From Microcaldota archaeon (GTDB taxonomy: Archaea > Micrarchaeota > Micrarchaeia > Micrarchaeales > CABMGC01): a stretch of 48,039 nucleotides of DNA. The stretch covers positions 1 through 48,039 of the forward strand of contig JAGWHJ010000009.1 in assembly GCA_028866835.1 (NCBI GenBank). The letters are read 5' to 3'. Positions within the stretch are counted from its first letter, which is position 1; each line of letters opens with the position of its first letter. The position numbers and the translations under genes are program-made. Shown piece by piece: positions 36,458-46,510 of this stretch. The notes under the pieces were generated by a model. It worked only from the letters and a program-made list of their open reading frames with translations, made no database searches and was not told the DNA's origin.

Positions 36458-38197
36458 ATGTCAAGTGTAACGATAAGAATCGCAGCTGCGAATGGCGACG
36501 GGGTAGAGTCAAGCGGGGCCCTGCTGATAAAAGTCGCCACTAGGAACGGGTTCCAGGTCTTCGGATACCGTGGTTACCAGTCAATAATAAGGGGAGGGCA
36601 TGTCTGGTATCAGATAAGGCTCAGCGACGGCAAGCTCCACAGCCATGGCGATGGGATAGACATCCTGATCGCGCTGAACCAGGATGCAATCAAGAATCAA
36701 AAGAGCCACTTAAACGACAATGCAGTGGTGATCTATGACCCTTCAAAGACCAACGTCACGGAGCTTGACAGCAATAGGTACAGGTTGACGCCAATACCTC
36801 TTCTTGACATAGCCGTGAAGCAGAGCGGCGATCCCATAATGAGGAACGTTGCAGCCATAGGTGCCGCGCTGGGCTTCATAGGCATAGACATCAAGGTTTT
36901 CGATGACGTTATAAGGAAGATGTTCGGCAGGAAAGGGGACAAGGTCGTGAACGACAACATAAATGTCGCAACGGCAGGCTACAACTCGCCTGGCGTAACA
37001 AAGGCATTTGACATAAAGGGCGACGGCAAGCAAAGGTATTCGATGGATGGCAATTCGGCGTTTGCCTTCGGGGCGTACACCAGCGGATGCAAGTTCTACG
37101 CTGCCTATCCCATGACACCTGCAAGCGGCATACTCCAGTGGTTTGCGCAGCACCAGGACAAGGGAGTTCTGTTCAAGCAGACAGAAGACGAAATAGCAGC
37201 AATAAATATGGCCATAGGCGCCGCAAGCGCCGGAGTGAGGGCAATGTGCGGCACGAGCGGCGGCGGGTTTTCGCTCATGGTCGAGGGACTCGGCCTTGCA
37301 GGAATGCTCGAGGTCCCATTGGTTGTGGCAGAATCGCAGAGGACCGGGCCCAGCACCGGTCTGCCAACGAAGACCGAGCAGGCTGACCTGCTTTTTGTAA
37401 TGCACTCTTCGCAGGGCGAATTCCCCCGGATAGTTATGGCTCCTAGGAGCGTGGAGGAGTGCTTCTATGTCGGAAAAGAGGCATTGAATCTCGCGGAGCG
37501 CTACCAGTGTCCCGTGGTGGTCATGCTGGACCTGTTCCTCTCCGAGCACGTGGAGAGCGTGGACGGATTTGATTTCGATTCGATAGGAATAGACAGGGGC
37601 AAAGTTGCAGCCCCAAACCCTAACGGAGGGCGTTTCAAAAGGTATGAACTGTCAGCCGATGGCATCTCGCCAAGGTCGTTCCCCGGCATGCCTGGACTGG
37701 AGTTCGTCTCGCCTAGCGACGAGCACAACGAGTATGGCGACCTTGTGAGCGACGCGCTCTCCGGGATAGACGAGCACGTCGAGATGCGAAGAAAGATGCA
37801 TTCAAAGAGGATGTCAAAGATAGACACGATGCTGATGAACGAAAAATGCTTCTTCCCAGAAGTATCGAACGAGGGCGCCGACCACTTCCTCATGACATTT
37901 GGGTCTACGGCCCAGCCTGCTACCGAGGCCATAGGGATGCTCAACGAAGCGGGCCTCAATGTGGGTCTTATAACGTTCAAATACCTGATGCCTTTGGACC
38001 AGGAGAAGACAAAACAAATCCTTTCAGGTAAGAAGATAATCGATGTTGAATGCAATTACACTGCGCAGCTTGCGTATGTCGTAAAGGCGAACACGGGCAT
38101 GGACATAACTGACAGGATACTCAAATATGATGGCGAAGCCATAACCCCCGGAGAGATAGCAATGCAGGCTGCGGATATAATAAAGAAACAAAAGTGA
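36458..38197 (+). CDS. korA: 2-oxoacid:ferredoxin oxidoreductase, gamma-alpha fused subunit
   Basis: N-terminal gamma domain (RGGHVWYQIRLSD) followed by alpha domain (YPMTPASGILQWFA, EDEIAAINMAIGAASAGVRAMCGTSGGGFSLMVEGLG). Confidence 0.92.
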   Translation: MSSVTIRIAAANGDGVESSGALLIKVATRNGFQVFGYRGYQSIIRGGHVWYQIRLSDGKLHSHGDGIDILIALNQDAIKNQKSHLNDNAVVIYDPSKTNVTELDSNRYRLTPIPLLDIAVKQSGDPIMRNVAAIGAALGFIGIDIKVFDDVIRKMFGRKGDKVVNDNINVATAGYNSPGVTKAFDIKGDGKQRYSMDGNSAFAFGAYTSGCKFYAAYPMTPASGILQWFAQHQDKGVLFKQTEDEIAAINMAIGAASAGVRAMCGTSGGGFSLMVEGLGLAGMLEVPLVVAESQRTGPSTGLPTKTEQADLLFVMHSSQGEFPRIVMAPRSVEECFYVGKEALNLAERYQCPVVVMLDLFLSEHVESVDGFDFDSIGIDRGKVAAPNPNGGRFKRYELSADGISPRSFPGMPGLEFVSPSDEHNEYGDLVSDALSGIDEHVEMRRKMHSKRMSKIDTMLMNEKCFFPEVSNEGADHFLMTFGSTAQPATEAIGMLNEAGLNVGLITFKYLMPLDQEKTKQILSGKKIIDVECNYTAQLAYVVKANTGMDITDRILKYDGEAITPGEIAMQAADIIKKQK

Positions 38198-38203
38198 TTT
38201 TCC

Positions 38204-39091
38204 ATGGTAACAGAGATAAAACAGGTAAAGCAGGTCCTGACTTCTGGAATAAAGCCCATATGGTGCGCCGGATGTGGAGATTTCGGAGTGCAGGCTGCGC
38301 TGGTAAAGGCCCTTACCGATCTTGGCATAGACAGGAGCAATGTCGTGCTTGTCTCAGGAATAGGGTGCAGCTCCGCGATGCCCCATCCCTTCAGCACTTA
38401 CGGCGTGCACAGCCTTCACGGAAGGCTCCTCCCTGTCGCAAGCGGCTTGAAGCTCGCTAATGACGACCTGACTGTGATAGGCACCGGCGGCGATGGCGAT
38501 GGCTACGGCATAGGCGTAGGGCATCTGATACACACTGCAAGGAGGAACATCGACATGACCTACATCGTGATGAACAACGAGATATACGGTCTCACGACTG
38601 GCCAGGCCTCTCCGACAAGCTTCATCGGGGCAAAGACAAAGTCGACGCCTTTCGGAGACATAGAGAACCCGCTCAATCCGATAGCCTTGGCCCTGAGCGC
38701 AGGTGCAACGTATGTCGCAAGGGCGTTCTCCGGAGATCCTATGCACATGGCGGAGATGATAAAGAACGGCATACAGCACAAGGGATTTGCCATAATAGAC
38801 GTGTTCAGCCCCTGCGTCACCTTCAACAACGTCAACACTTACGATTGGTACAGGCCGAGGGTTTACAAGCTCGAGCAGGCCGGGCATGACAGCAGCGACA
38901 TCTCAAAGGCCATGGAGAAGGCTCTTGAAACAGATAAGACAAAGTGGGAGAAGATACCGATAGGCCTTTTCTACAAGACGCAGAAGCCGGTGTACAGCGA
39001 GATGGACATCACGCTCAAGAACGGGCCGCTGATAAAGCAGCCGGATCCGGACAAGACAAAGATAAACAGCATACTAGAAGAATACCTCTGA
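38204..39091 (+). CDS. korB: 2-oxoacid:ferredoxin oxidoreductase, beta subunit
   Basis: WCAGCGDFGVQAAL, SGIGCSSAMPHPFSTYGVHSLHGRLLPVASGLKLAN, GTGGDGDGYGIGVGHLIHTARRNIDMTYIVMNNEIYGLTTGQ, SPCVTFN. Confidence 0.95.
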   Translation: MVTEIKQVKQVLTSGIKPIWCAGCGDFGVQAALVKALTDLGIDRSNVVLVSGIGCSSAMPHPFSTYGVHSLHGRLLPVASGLKLANDDLTVIGTGGDGDGYGIGVGHLIHTARRNIDMTYIVMNNEIYGLTTGQASPTSFIGAKTKSTPFGDIENPLNPIALALSAGATYVARAFSGDPMHMAEMIKNGIQHKGFAIIDVFSPCVTFNNVNTYDWYRPRVYKLEQAGHDSSDISKAMEKALETDKTKWEKIPIGLFYKTQKPVYSEMDITLKNGPLIKQPDPDKTKINSILEEYL

Positions 39092-39096
39092 TTTAA

Positions 39097-40146
39097 ATGG
39101 CAGGAATAGTTGGATACGGCGCGCATCTTCCCATATACCGGATAAAGGTAGAGGAGATAGCGAAGGTTTGGAATGATGATGCATCAGCGATAAAGAACGG
39201 GCTTAACATAAGCGAGAAGACCGTTCCGGGCAGGGACGAGGATGCAGCTACCATAGCCGTGGAGGCCGCCAGGCGCGCGGTGAAGCATGCAGGCATACCT
39301 GCAACCCAGATAGGCGCCGTTTACGTTGGCTCGGAATCGCATCCTTACGCGGTAAAGCCCACCGCAACCATCGTCATGGAGGCGATAGGCACCGGCAACA
39401 ATGTTATGTGCGCAGACCTCGAGTTTGCGTGCAAGGCAGGAACAGCGGGCATACAGATGGCCATAGGACTTGTAGACAGCAACATGATAAAATACGGGAT
39501 GAGCATTGGCAGCGACACTTCCCAGGGAAGGCCGGGAGACGCACTGGAGTACACAGCAAGCGCAGGCGGTGCGGCATTCATAGTCGGGAAGGAGAAGAAC
39601 GAGATAATCGCAAACATCCTCAAGACCATAAGCTATACCTCCGACACGCCCGACTTCTGGAGGAGGGAGGGGGCGAGCTTCCCCACACACAGCGGCAGGT
39701 TCACCGGCGAGCCAGGATACTTCAGGCACGTTATAAATGCCAGCAAGCTCCTATTCGAGGAGACTGGCATGAAGCCAAGCGATTTCAAGTACGCGGTGTT
39801 TCATCAGCCAAATGGCAAATTCCCTACTAATGCAGCCAAACAGCTCGGCTTCAGCGAGAACCAGATAAAGCCGGGACTTTTGACGCCAATCATAGGCAAC
39901 ACCTACTCGGGCTCGTCAATGCTCGGCCTTGCCGCAACGCTTGACGTGGCAAAGGCGGGAGACATGATACTTGTCACAAGCTTCGGTTCAGGCGCCGGCA
40001 GCGATTCCTTTGCAATAGAAGTCACCGAGAACACAGACGGCAAGAGGAAACGAATTGTGCCAGTGAGTGCGCTTATAGAAAAAGACAGGAAGTATATAGA
40101 TTATTCCACGTACCTCAAGAATCGTGGATCTATCATGAAAACGTGA
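39097..40146 (+). CDS. hmgB: hydroxymethylglutaryl-CoA synthase (archaeal)
   Basis: [75 protein letters not shown]. Confidence 0.94.
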   Translation: MAGIVGYGAHLPIYRIKVEEIAKVWNDDASAIKNGLNISEKTVPGRDEDAATIAVEAARRAVKHAGIPATQIGAVYVGSESHPYAVKPTATIVMEAIGTGNNVMCADLEFACKAGTAGIQMAIGLVDSNMIKYGMSIGSDTSQGRPGDALEYTASAGGAAFIVGKEKNEIIANILKTISYTSDTPDFWRREGASFPTHSGRFTGEPGYFRHVINASKLLFEETGMKPSDFKYAVFHQPNGKFPTNAAKQLGFSENQIKPGLLTPIIGNTYSGSSMLGLAATLDVAKAGDMILVTSFGSGAGSDSFAIEVTENTDGKRKRIVPVSALIEKDRKYIDYSTYLKNRGSIMKT

Positions 40147-41315
40147 TGTATGTGCGCGAAGTTGCTGTTATAGGTGTGGGGCTCTCCAGGTTCGGGGAGA
40201 GATGGGACGCAGGCCTCAAGGAGCTCATGGCTGAGGCTGGACTCCACGCTATAGAGGACGCAAAGATAACCAGCGATGACGTCGAAATGATATATGGCGG
40301 CACGATGGCCTCTGGCAGCTTCACGGGCCAGGAGCATGTCGCGGCTCTCATGTCCGACCAGCTGGGCTTCAAGAACGTGCCCGCTGTGAGGATCGAGAAC
40401 GCCTGCGCAAGCGGCGGCAGCGCACTGAGGCTCGGCTACATAGCCGTTGCAAGCGGGATACACGATATAGTGGTTGTAGGGGGCGTTGAGAAGATGACCG
40501 ATGTCACTTCATCGGAGGCTACCAGCGCGCTCGGAGGCGCCGGAGATCAGGAATGGGAGCTCTTCCAGGGCATAACCTTTCCCGGCCTTTACGCTATGAT
40601 GGCGAGGAGGCACATGCACGATTACGGCACAACGGAGGAACAGCTTGCAAGCGTCGCTGTCAAGAACCACGACAACGCATTCAAGAACAAGTACGCCCAG
40701 TTCCACAAGAAACTGACAATAGACGAGGTCATAAACTCAAAGATGGTTGCGGATCCGCTGAAGCTGCTTGATTGCTCCCCAATCTCGGATGGGGCAGCTG
40801 CACTTGTGCTTGCGCCGCTGGAGACTGCAAGGAAGTACAACGATACGCCGATAAAGATACTCGCAAGCGAGCAGGCCAGCGATACGCTGAGGCTCGCTGA
40901 AAGGGATTCGCTTACAGGAATAAAAGCGACTTCTATTGCTGCACAGAAGGCATACAAGCACGCTAAGGTCTCTGCAAATGACATAGACCTTGCGGAGGTC
41001 CACGACTGCTTCACTATAGCCGAGATAATGGCGATGGAGGACCTCGGCTTCTACAAGAAGGGCGAAGCCGGGAAGGCTGTTGCCGACGGGGAGACCACTC
41101 TCCAGAGCAAGCTCGCTATAAACACTAGCGGCGGTCTTAAGGGCTGCGGCCACCCCGTGGGCGCCACAGGTGTAAAGCAGGCGGTTGAAGTCGTCTGGCA
41201 ACTGCGAGGCCAGGCAGAGGGTAGGCAGGTAAAGGATGCCGAGATAGGCCTGACCCATAACGTGGGAGGCAGCGGCGCCACTGCTGTTGTGCACATATTC
41301 GGGAGATCCAACTGA
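40146..41315 (+). CDS. acetyl-CoA acetyltransferase (thiolase), archaeal type
   Basis: RIENACASGGSALRLGY, LAEVHDCFTIAEI, NTSGGLKGCGHPVGATGVKQ, THNVGGSGATAVVHIF; ATG 40146 overlaps hmgB stop (TGATG). Confidence 0.94.
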   Translation: MYVREVAVIGVGLSRFGERWDAGLKELMAEAGLHAIEDAKITSDDVEMIYGGTMASGSFTGQEHVAALMSDQLGFKNVPAVRIENACASGGSALRLGYIAVASGIHDIVVVGGVEKMTDVTSSEATSALGGAGDQEWELFQGITFPGLYAMMARRHMHDYGTTEEQLASVAVKNHDNAFKNKYAQFHKKLTIDEVINSKMVADPLKLLDCSPISDGAAALVLAPLETARKYNDTPIKILASEQASDTLRLAERDSLTGIKATSIAAQKAYKHAKVSANDIDLAEVHDCFTIAEIMAMEDLGFYKKGEAGKAVADGETTLQSKLAINTSGGLKGCGHPVGATGVKQAVEVVWQLRGQAEGRQVKDAEIGLTHNVGGSGATAVVHIFGRSN

Positions 41316-41322
41316 TGATTTT

Positions 41323-41718
41323 ATGGAAAAACCATCTGCATCTTTGTGGAGGAAGATAAAGGCAAGGTATAACCTCATAGGCAATGAGTGCAAGAACTGC
41401 GGGACCAGGTACTTCCCCCCACGGATAGTATGCAGGAAATGCGGCAGAAAGTCAAAGATGAGCGATTTCAAGTTCAATGGGGACGGAGAGATAGTGTCCT
41501 TCACGAAGATAAGCGTACCACCGGACACCTTCAAGGACGAGGCTCCATACTTCGTTGGCGTGGTGAAACTTGCTGAAGGGCCGCAGGTAGAGGGCCACAT
41601 AATCGACAATGGGGGCAAGATAGCCATAGGCACCAAAGTGAGGGCCGCATTCAGGAAGATGTACGTGGACGGTGACGAAGGTCTAATCTACTACCATTAT
41701 AAATTCGAGCCAGTGTAA
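41323..41718 (+). CDS. DUF35-type OB-fold protein with Zn ribbon, thiolase/HMGS partner
   Basis: NECKNCGTRYFPPRIVCRKCG followed by OB-fold region; directly downstream of thiolase. Confidence 0.9.
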   Translation: MEKPSASLWRKIKARYNLIGNECKNCGTRYFPPRIVCRKCGRKSKMSDFKFNGDGEIVSFTKISVPPDTFKDEAPYFVGVVKLAEGPQVEGHIIDNGGKIAIGTKVRAAFRKMYVDGDEGLIYYHYKFEPV

Positions 41719-41725
41719 CGGACAA

Positions 41726-42199
41726 TTACCCGTTCCTAAGCTTTATTATGCAGCGCTTTACCTTTTTGTTGCCCTTCCCGTAATAGAAATGGGCGTCGAA
41801 CTTCCTTCCGTCAAGCATCATCGGCATCCATACCTTGTCGTCATCCCACATCTTTTCGTACGGCAGACCGTTTGTCTTGAACCACATCACCTTGCCTTCT
41901 TCGGTGGACCTAAGCTTACCGCTGAACTTCCTCGTTGAGAAAAGATAGCCTAGGACAGCAAGTTTTTTCGACCCGCCCATATGGAAACGGAGCCTGCCGT
42001 GGAAGAACGGGTCTCTCATCTCCAGTCCCGTCTCCTCAAAGACCTCCCTTATTGCGCATTGCTTGGGCGTTTCGCCAGGATCTAGCTTCCCTCCAGGGCC
42101 ATTCCACTTGCCCTTGCTTATGCCCCTGGTTGCCAGCTTCAGCACGAGTCTGTCGCCGCTGATTATGTGGCACAATGTGGCTCTAAGCACCAAGTCCAT
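41726..42199 (-). CDS. NUDIX hydrolase, MTH1/8-oxo-dGTPase-like
   Basis: GKWNGPGGKLDPGETPKQCAIREVFEETGLEM; MWDDDKVWMPMMLDGRKFDAHFYY C-terminal motif. Confidence 0.87.
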   Translation of the reverse strand: MDLVLRATLCHIISGDRLVLKLATRGISKGKWNGPGGKLDPGETPKQCAIREVFEETGLEMRDPFFHGRLRFHMGGSKKLAVLGYLFSTRKFSGKLRSTEEGKVMWFKTNGLPYEKMWDDDKVWMPMMLDGRKFDAHFYYGKGNKKVKRCIIKLRNG

Positions 42200-43253
42200 C
42201 CAACCTCAACAACATTCTCAATCCTTTTGCATCTGAAAAGTATTTATTCGAGCACGCCTTCCTTATCCTGTTCATTATCGCGAGCCCGACGCCCTCTTCC
42301 TCAAAGCCCTCTATTATCGCAAAATCAAGCCCCTTTGAATCCAAAGCAATCAATGCGCTGAATAGATTGTGTGCTATCTCTTCCTTTCTGCTTGCCTTTC
42401 CAAGCCTTATGACGCTTTCTGCACATCCATTCATGATTTTGCAAGATCCATCGGATCCTATGAAAGCAAATCTCTGCTTTATGCCGTTTGTTATTTCATG
42501 CAGCTTATCGATTTTTCCGGTGAATAGGAAGAGCGGTGTGTCCGGTGAATAATGCCTGTATTTCATCCCAGGGCTTATTGCAGTAGGAGCCGTTCTCGTG
42601 CCTCTGGCTATCACAGTTATCTTGGGTCTTCTGCCAAATGCCGACGTTATCTTCTCAGCAGAGAATGCGCCAGGCCTCAACAGGGCAAATGTGCGCAGGT
42701 CTAATATGGTGGATTCTATGCCGTTCTTTGCCGGCCCTGCGTCAAGTACGATATCTACTTTGCCATCAAAATACTTCATTGCGTGCGCTGCAGTTGTAGA
42801 GGAAGGTTTTTTTGATATGTTTGCGCTCGGCGCCGCTATCGGAGTGCCGCTCGCTTTTATCAGTGCTAGGGCCACTTTATTGTCAGGCATCCTTATGGCG
42901 AGCTCCTTTCTGCCGCGAAGATCTCTTGCCTTGACCACAAAAGAGATTGGGCCGGGCCACAGTTTTCTTACTATCTTCCGATATCTCTCCGGGAATACGC
43001 CAAGCCTTGATGCCATCTCCATGTCAGAAACGTGTATCATCAATGGATTGTCGGAGGGCCTGCCCTTTACCTTGTATATCTTTTTGACCGCCTTCTCATT
43101 CAGCGCATCCGCGCCTATGCCATAGACCGTCTCTGTGGGAAATACGACCAGGCCTCCCCTCTTTATGACTTCTGCCGCAATGAGTATCCTTTTCCTTTCT
43201 GGCCTGCCTGGATTTATCTTTAGCAGTTTAGTGCGCATTCGATACCACGGCAA
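42183..43253 (-). CDS. sua5: L-threonylcarbamoyladenylate synthase, Sua5 type
   Basis: GGLVVFPTETVYGIGADA, IYKVKGRPSDNPL, PAPSANISK-like PIAAPSANISKKP, ESTILDL, SPGMKYRHYSP linker and C-terminal Sua5 domain. Confidence 0.93.
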   Translation of the reverse strand: MPWYRMRTKLLKINPGRPERKRILIAAEVIKRGGLVVFPTETVYGIGADALNEKAVKKIYKVKGRPSDNPLMIHVSDMEMASRLGVFPERYRKIVRKLWPGPISFVVKARDLRGRKELAIRMPDNKVALALIKASGTPIAAPSANISKKPSSTTAAHAMKYFDGKVDIVLDAGPAKNGIESTILDLRTFALLRPGAFSAEKITSAFGRRPKITVIARGTRTAPTAISPGMKYRHYSPDTPLFLFTGKIDKLHEITNGIKQRFAFIGSDGSCKIMNGCAESVIRLGKASRKEEIAHNLFSALIALDSKGLDFAIIEGFEEEGVGLAIMNRIRKACSNKYFSDAKGLRMLLRLDGLGA

Positions 43254-44009
43254 TCATCCGAATAGGTTCTCGGCTACGGCATTTGCTGCTATCTCTGCCG
43301 GGTTCACTATTATTGCCTTGCCCTTCGATATATGCTGCATGTGTTTGGCGGCTTCCATTGTGGGGGAAACTACTATTATCTTTGCCTTTGGCGCCATCTC
43401 CATGGCCACTATAAGGGCGTACACCGTTTTGGAATTGTCACGGAGGTCTATGACTATAGCGCGTGCCTTCTCCACCCCGAAATTCCGCATCTCTTTCTCC
43501 GATGTGTAATCACCAGCAAAAGCACGCAGCCCATCGCTCCTCAAGTCGTCGACGTAATCCTTCACCGAACTGATTATAAGGTATCGCTGATTTTCCTCTT
43601 TTAACTTGCGCGCAAGATATTGGTTGGTAATGTTTGTACCTATCAATACGGTGTGCTTGTTCAAAACTCCCTTCTCGAGTAAAGGCACCCTTGTTCTCAA
43701 ATTTTCCACTCTTCTACTCACGAACTCACCAGATAATGTAACAACAGCACCAAGGAAGACGCCTATCCCGATAACTATCAGCGAAATTGCAAACAGCCTG
43801 GCCTCAGTAGTTACAGGGTAGATGTCTCCGTATCCTACAGTTGAAATCGTTGCAACAGTGAAATACAATGCCTCTGTGGGGTTAACTATCGGCTCATTGA
43901 ATCCGCCATGGCTGCCTAGTATATACGTGCCAGTAACTCCATACGAAAGTACTAGTACCAAAGCAGTAAAATAAGCTAAGGTTTCGGTCTTGAGGCTCAT
44001 TTTATTCAA
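43254..44009 (-). CDS. potassium channel with RCK/TrkA-N domain (MthK-like)
   Basis: Selectivity filter ATISTVGYGDIYP; HTVLIGTNITNQYLARKL Rossmann-like domain. Confidence 0.88.
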   Translation of the reverse strand: MNKMSLKTETLAYFTALVLVLSYGVTGTYILGSHGGFNEPIVNPTEALYFTVATISTVGYGDIYPVTTEARLFAISLIVIGIGVFLGAVVTLSGEFVSRRVENLRTRVPLLEKGVLNKHTVLIGTNITNQYLARKLKEENQRYLIISSVKDYVDDLRSDGLRAFAGDYTSEKEMRNFGVEKARAIVIDLRDNSKTVYALIVAMEMAPKAKIIVVSPTMEAAKHMQHISKGKAIIVNPAEIAANAVAENLFG

Positions 44010-44049
44010 GTGCTATATCGACTTAAAACTATATAAAGAATTGCAATCC

Positions 44050-44964
44050 TCAGCGCCTTTTGCGGCGGACCTTCTCCCTAAACCTCATGACTGGGGACCA
44101 GAACGAAGCCGTGTATTTAGTAAATTTGTTCAAGCGCTCGGTTACAGGGCGTTCAGAAAGGTCCCCTAAAAAACCGTTTATCCTATCAATCTCCGCGGCG
44201 GTGAGCTTTATCTCCGATGCTCCTGCGTTCTCCCGCATATGCTCTACATTTGCCGCCTTTGGTATCGTAACCACGTCAGCCTTCGATATCACCCACGCAA
44301 GCGCGACTTGCGCCGCGCTCTTCCTGCGTTTTTTCCCTATCTCCAGTAGCACCTGCAGGAGACCATTGTTTCTAGGCTCGAAAAGAAGGCCTCGCGCCAA
44401 CGGGCTGTACGCAATGACTGTCATCTTGTTCTTCCTGCAGTAGCCGAGGACCTCATCCTCTATGTCCCTGACAAGCAGGCTGTACTCCAGCTGGTTTGAG
44501 ACTATTTCATGCGTCTTGAGCGCTGCCATCGCGTCCTCCATCTCTTCCACAGAGAAATTGCTGATCCCGATGTGCCTTATCTTCCCCTCTTCTACAAGCT
44601 CCTCCATGGCTTTCATCGTCTCTGCTATAGGTATCCTGCTGTTGGGCCAGTGAAGCTGGTATAAGTCAATGCGCTTGACGCCAAGCTCCTTCAAGCTCCT
44701 TCCGCATGCATTTTTCACGTCCTTGTAATGGAAATGGTCCGGAGAGACCTTCGTTGCAATGAATATGCCCTTCTCGCCGTGTACAGCCTCGCCCACCATG
44801 TCTTCAGTTCCGTACATCTCGGCAGTATCCACAAACTTCATTCCGAGCCCGAATCCCTCCTTTATCGCAGGCACAACATCGGCGTTTGCCGTCCTCAGCT
44901 TCCATGTGCCTATGCCTATTGCCGGTATCTTCTCCCCAGTGCTGCCAAGCTCTTTGTATTGCAT
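44050..44964 (-). CDS. aldo/keto reductase
   Basis: IGIGTWKL, KFVDTAEMYG, RIDLYQLHWPNSR, IRHIGISNFSVEEME, VIAYSPLARGLL. Confidence 0.93.
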   Translation of the reverse strand: MQYKELGSTGEKIPAIGIGTWKLRTANADVVPAIKEGFGLGMKFVDTAEMYGTEDMVGEAVHGEKGIFIATKVSPDHFHYKDVKNACGRSLKELGVKRIDLYQLHWPNSRIPIAETMKAMEELVEEGKIRHIGISNFSVEEMEDAMAALKTHEIVSNQLEYSLLVRDIEDEVLGYCRKNKMTVIAYSPLARGLLFEPRNNGLLQVLLEIGKKRRKSAAQVALAWVISKADVVTIPKAANVEHMRENAGASEIKLTAAEIDRINGFLGDLSERPVTERLNKFTKYTASFWSPVMRFREKVRRKRR

Positions 44965-45024
44965 GATTGAATTGCCAAATTAATCTATATTAAGTCATCC
45001 CGCACCCCTTACTTAAGAGAGGAC

Positions 45025-45756
45025 ATGGATTACGAAAAGGACTTTTCAGATGGCTATTTCACGCACAGCGTTGGGAAGCTGCATTTCAGGCACCATGCCG
45101 GCAATGGCAAGGCGATAGTATTTGTCCATGGCTTGGGGGGAAATGCAAGGACCTGGAGGAAACTCTGCACACATCTCGATGGCAATCTGGATCTCTATCT
45201 GATAGACCTCTTAGGCCATGGCAAATCCGATGCTCCGGATGTTGATTATACTGTGAAACTGAACACGGAGATAGTAAACGGGATGATAAAAAGCTGGGGC
45301 CTGTCAAGATGCCTGATATTCGGGCACTCCTATGGCGGATGGATTGCTGCAAGATGCGCGATGTCAAACCGTGCCGTAAAGGCACTGGTGCTTGAGGATT
45401 CCGCTGGACTAGAGGAGTTTGCGTCTGACCGGAGCGACGCAAACCCGGAGTACAGGGAAGAACAGATTCGGCGCGCCATAGAGATAAACCCCCGCCCCCA
45501 TGTGCTCAAGAGCATGGTCCACTCGGACAATGCCGCGTATTTCCTAAATGAGGCAAACCTGGCCGAACTCGCCGTACCATCAATGATAATCTGGGGCAGC
45601 AAGGACGAGATAGTTGACATAAGATACGCGAAGGTCTTCAAGCGCTACATCAGGGATAGCAGGCTTGAGGTTCTCCATGGATCCGGCCATGTGCCGCATT
45701 ACACCGATCCGGAAAAGGTGGCAGAGCTCCTCGGCGATTTCATGAGATCCTTATGA
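45025..45756 (+). CDS. alpha/beta hydrolase
   Basis: IVFVHGLGGNARTW, LIFGHSYGGWIAARCA (GHSYGG nucleophile elbow), GSGHVPHYTDPEKVAELL. Confidence 0.9.
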   Translation: MDYEKDFSDGYFTHSVGKLHFRHHAGNGKAIVFVHGLGGNARTWRKLCTHLDGNLDLYLIDLLGHGKSDAPDVDYTVKLNTEIVNGMIKSWGLSRCLIFGHSYGGWIAARCAMSNRAVKALVLEDSAGLEEFASDRSDANPEYREEQIRRAIEINPRPHVLKSMVHSDNAAYFLNEANLAELAVPSMIIWGSKDEIVDIRYAKVFKRYIRDSRLEVLHGSGHVPHYTDPEKVAELLGDFMRSL

Positions 45757-46473
45757 TCATGGCATCATCGCGTTTATGCATATGAATCCATATGTGCCTG
45801 TGTTCTCATAATGCCTAGTGCCTATGAGCTCCTGCTTCTCCACCTGCCTTACGGCATTATAGTTGCTCAGCATGTAGTACTCAGTGTTCTTTATCTGGAA
45901 GGTGCTTAGCAGCACGTCAAGAGCCTTGTCGTCATAAACCCGCTCATAAGGCCTCCCGTCCTTTGTTATCAGGTCAGAAATCCCGTACTTTGAGGCAAAA
46001 AGCAGCTGGCCGCCAGGATTTATTATCTCCTTCACCTTTGTCATGGCCTTGACATCCGCCTGTTTGTCCAGCGGCTCATCCCTCTTGTAGTACTGCAGCC
46101 CGAAATGCTCCACGGCATTCATGACTATTATCACATCAAACCTATCCTTTCCGAAATCATGCGCGCCGAAATCGTCCTTTATTAACTTGAGGTTGTTGTG
46201 TGAAAAGCCGTAGTCGAGGTAATCAATGCCATAAACGTTGTACTTGAGCGCTGCCAGCTGGAGCGCCAGCAGGCTTTCCGAGCACCCTATCTCGAGCACC
46301 TTTGCGGGAGGCTGCCGTATGTATCTGAAGACGAACGGTATCTGCAGCAGCTTTTCATCCATCCTGCCTTCCGCGAAGCCGAGGCTAGGCTTGCCGTTGC
46401 CATTCTTGGTCAAGGAATCCAATAGACCCATAGGATCACTTAAGCCGTATTGATATAACCAAGTTATAAACAA
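45757..46473 (-). CDS. class I SAM-dependent methyltransferase
   Basis: AKVLEIGCSESLLALQLAALKYNVYGIDYLDYG, FDVIIVMNAVEHFG, INPGGQLLFASK. Confidence 0.82.
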   Translation of the reverse strand: MFITWLYQYGLSDPMGLLDSLTKNGNGKPSLGFAEGRMDEKLLQIPFVFRYIRQPPAKVLEIGCSESLLALQLAALKYNVYGIDYLDYGFSHNNLKLIKDDFGAHDFGKDRFDVIIVMNAVEHFGLQYYKRDEPLDKQADVKAMTKVKEIINPGGQLLFASKYGISDLITKDGRPYERVYDDKALDVLLSTFQIKNTEYYMLSNYNAVRQVEKQELIGTRHYENTGTYGFICINAMMP

Positions 46474-46510
46474 ATAGAATTATAAAAACTGCTTTATGCG
46501 GCCTGAACAC

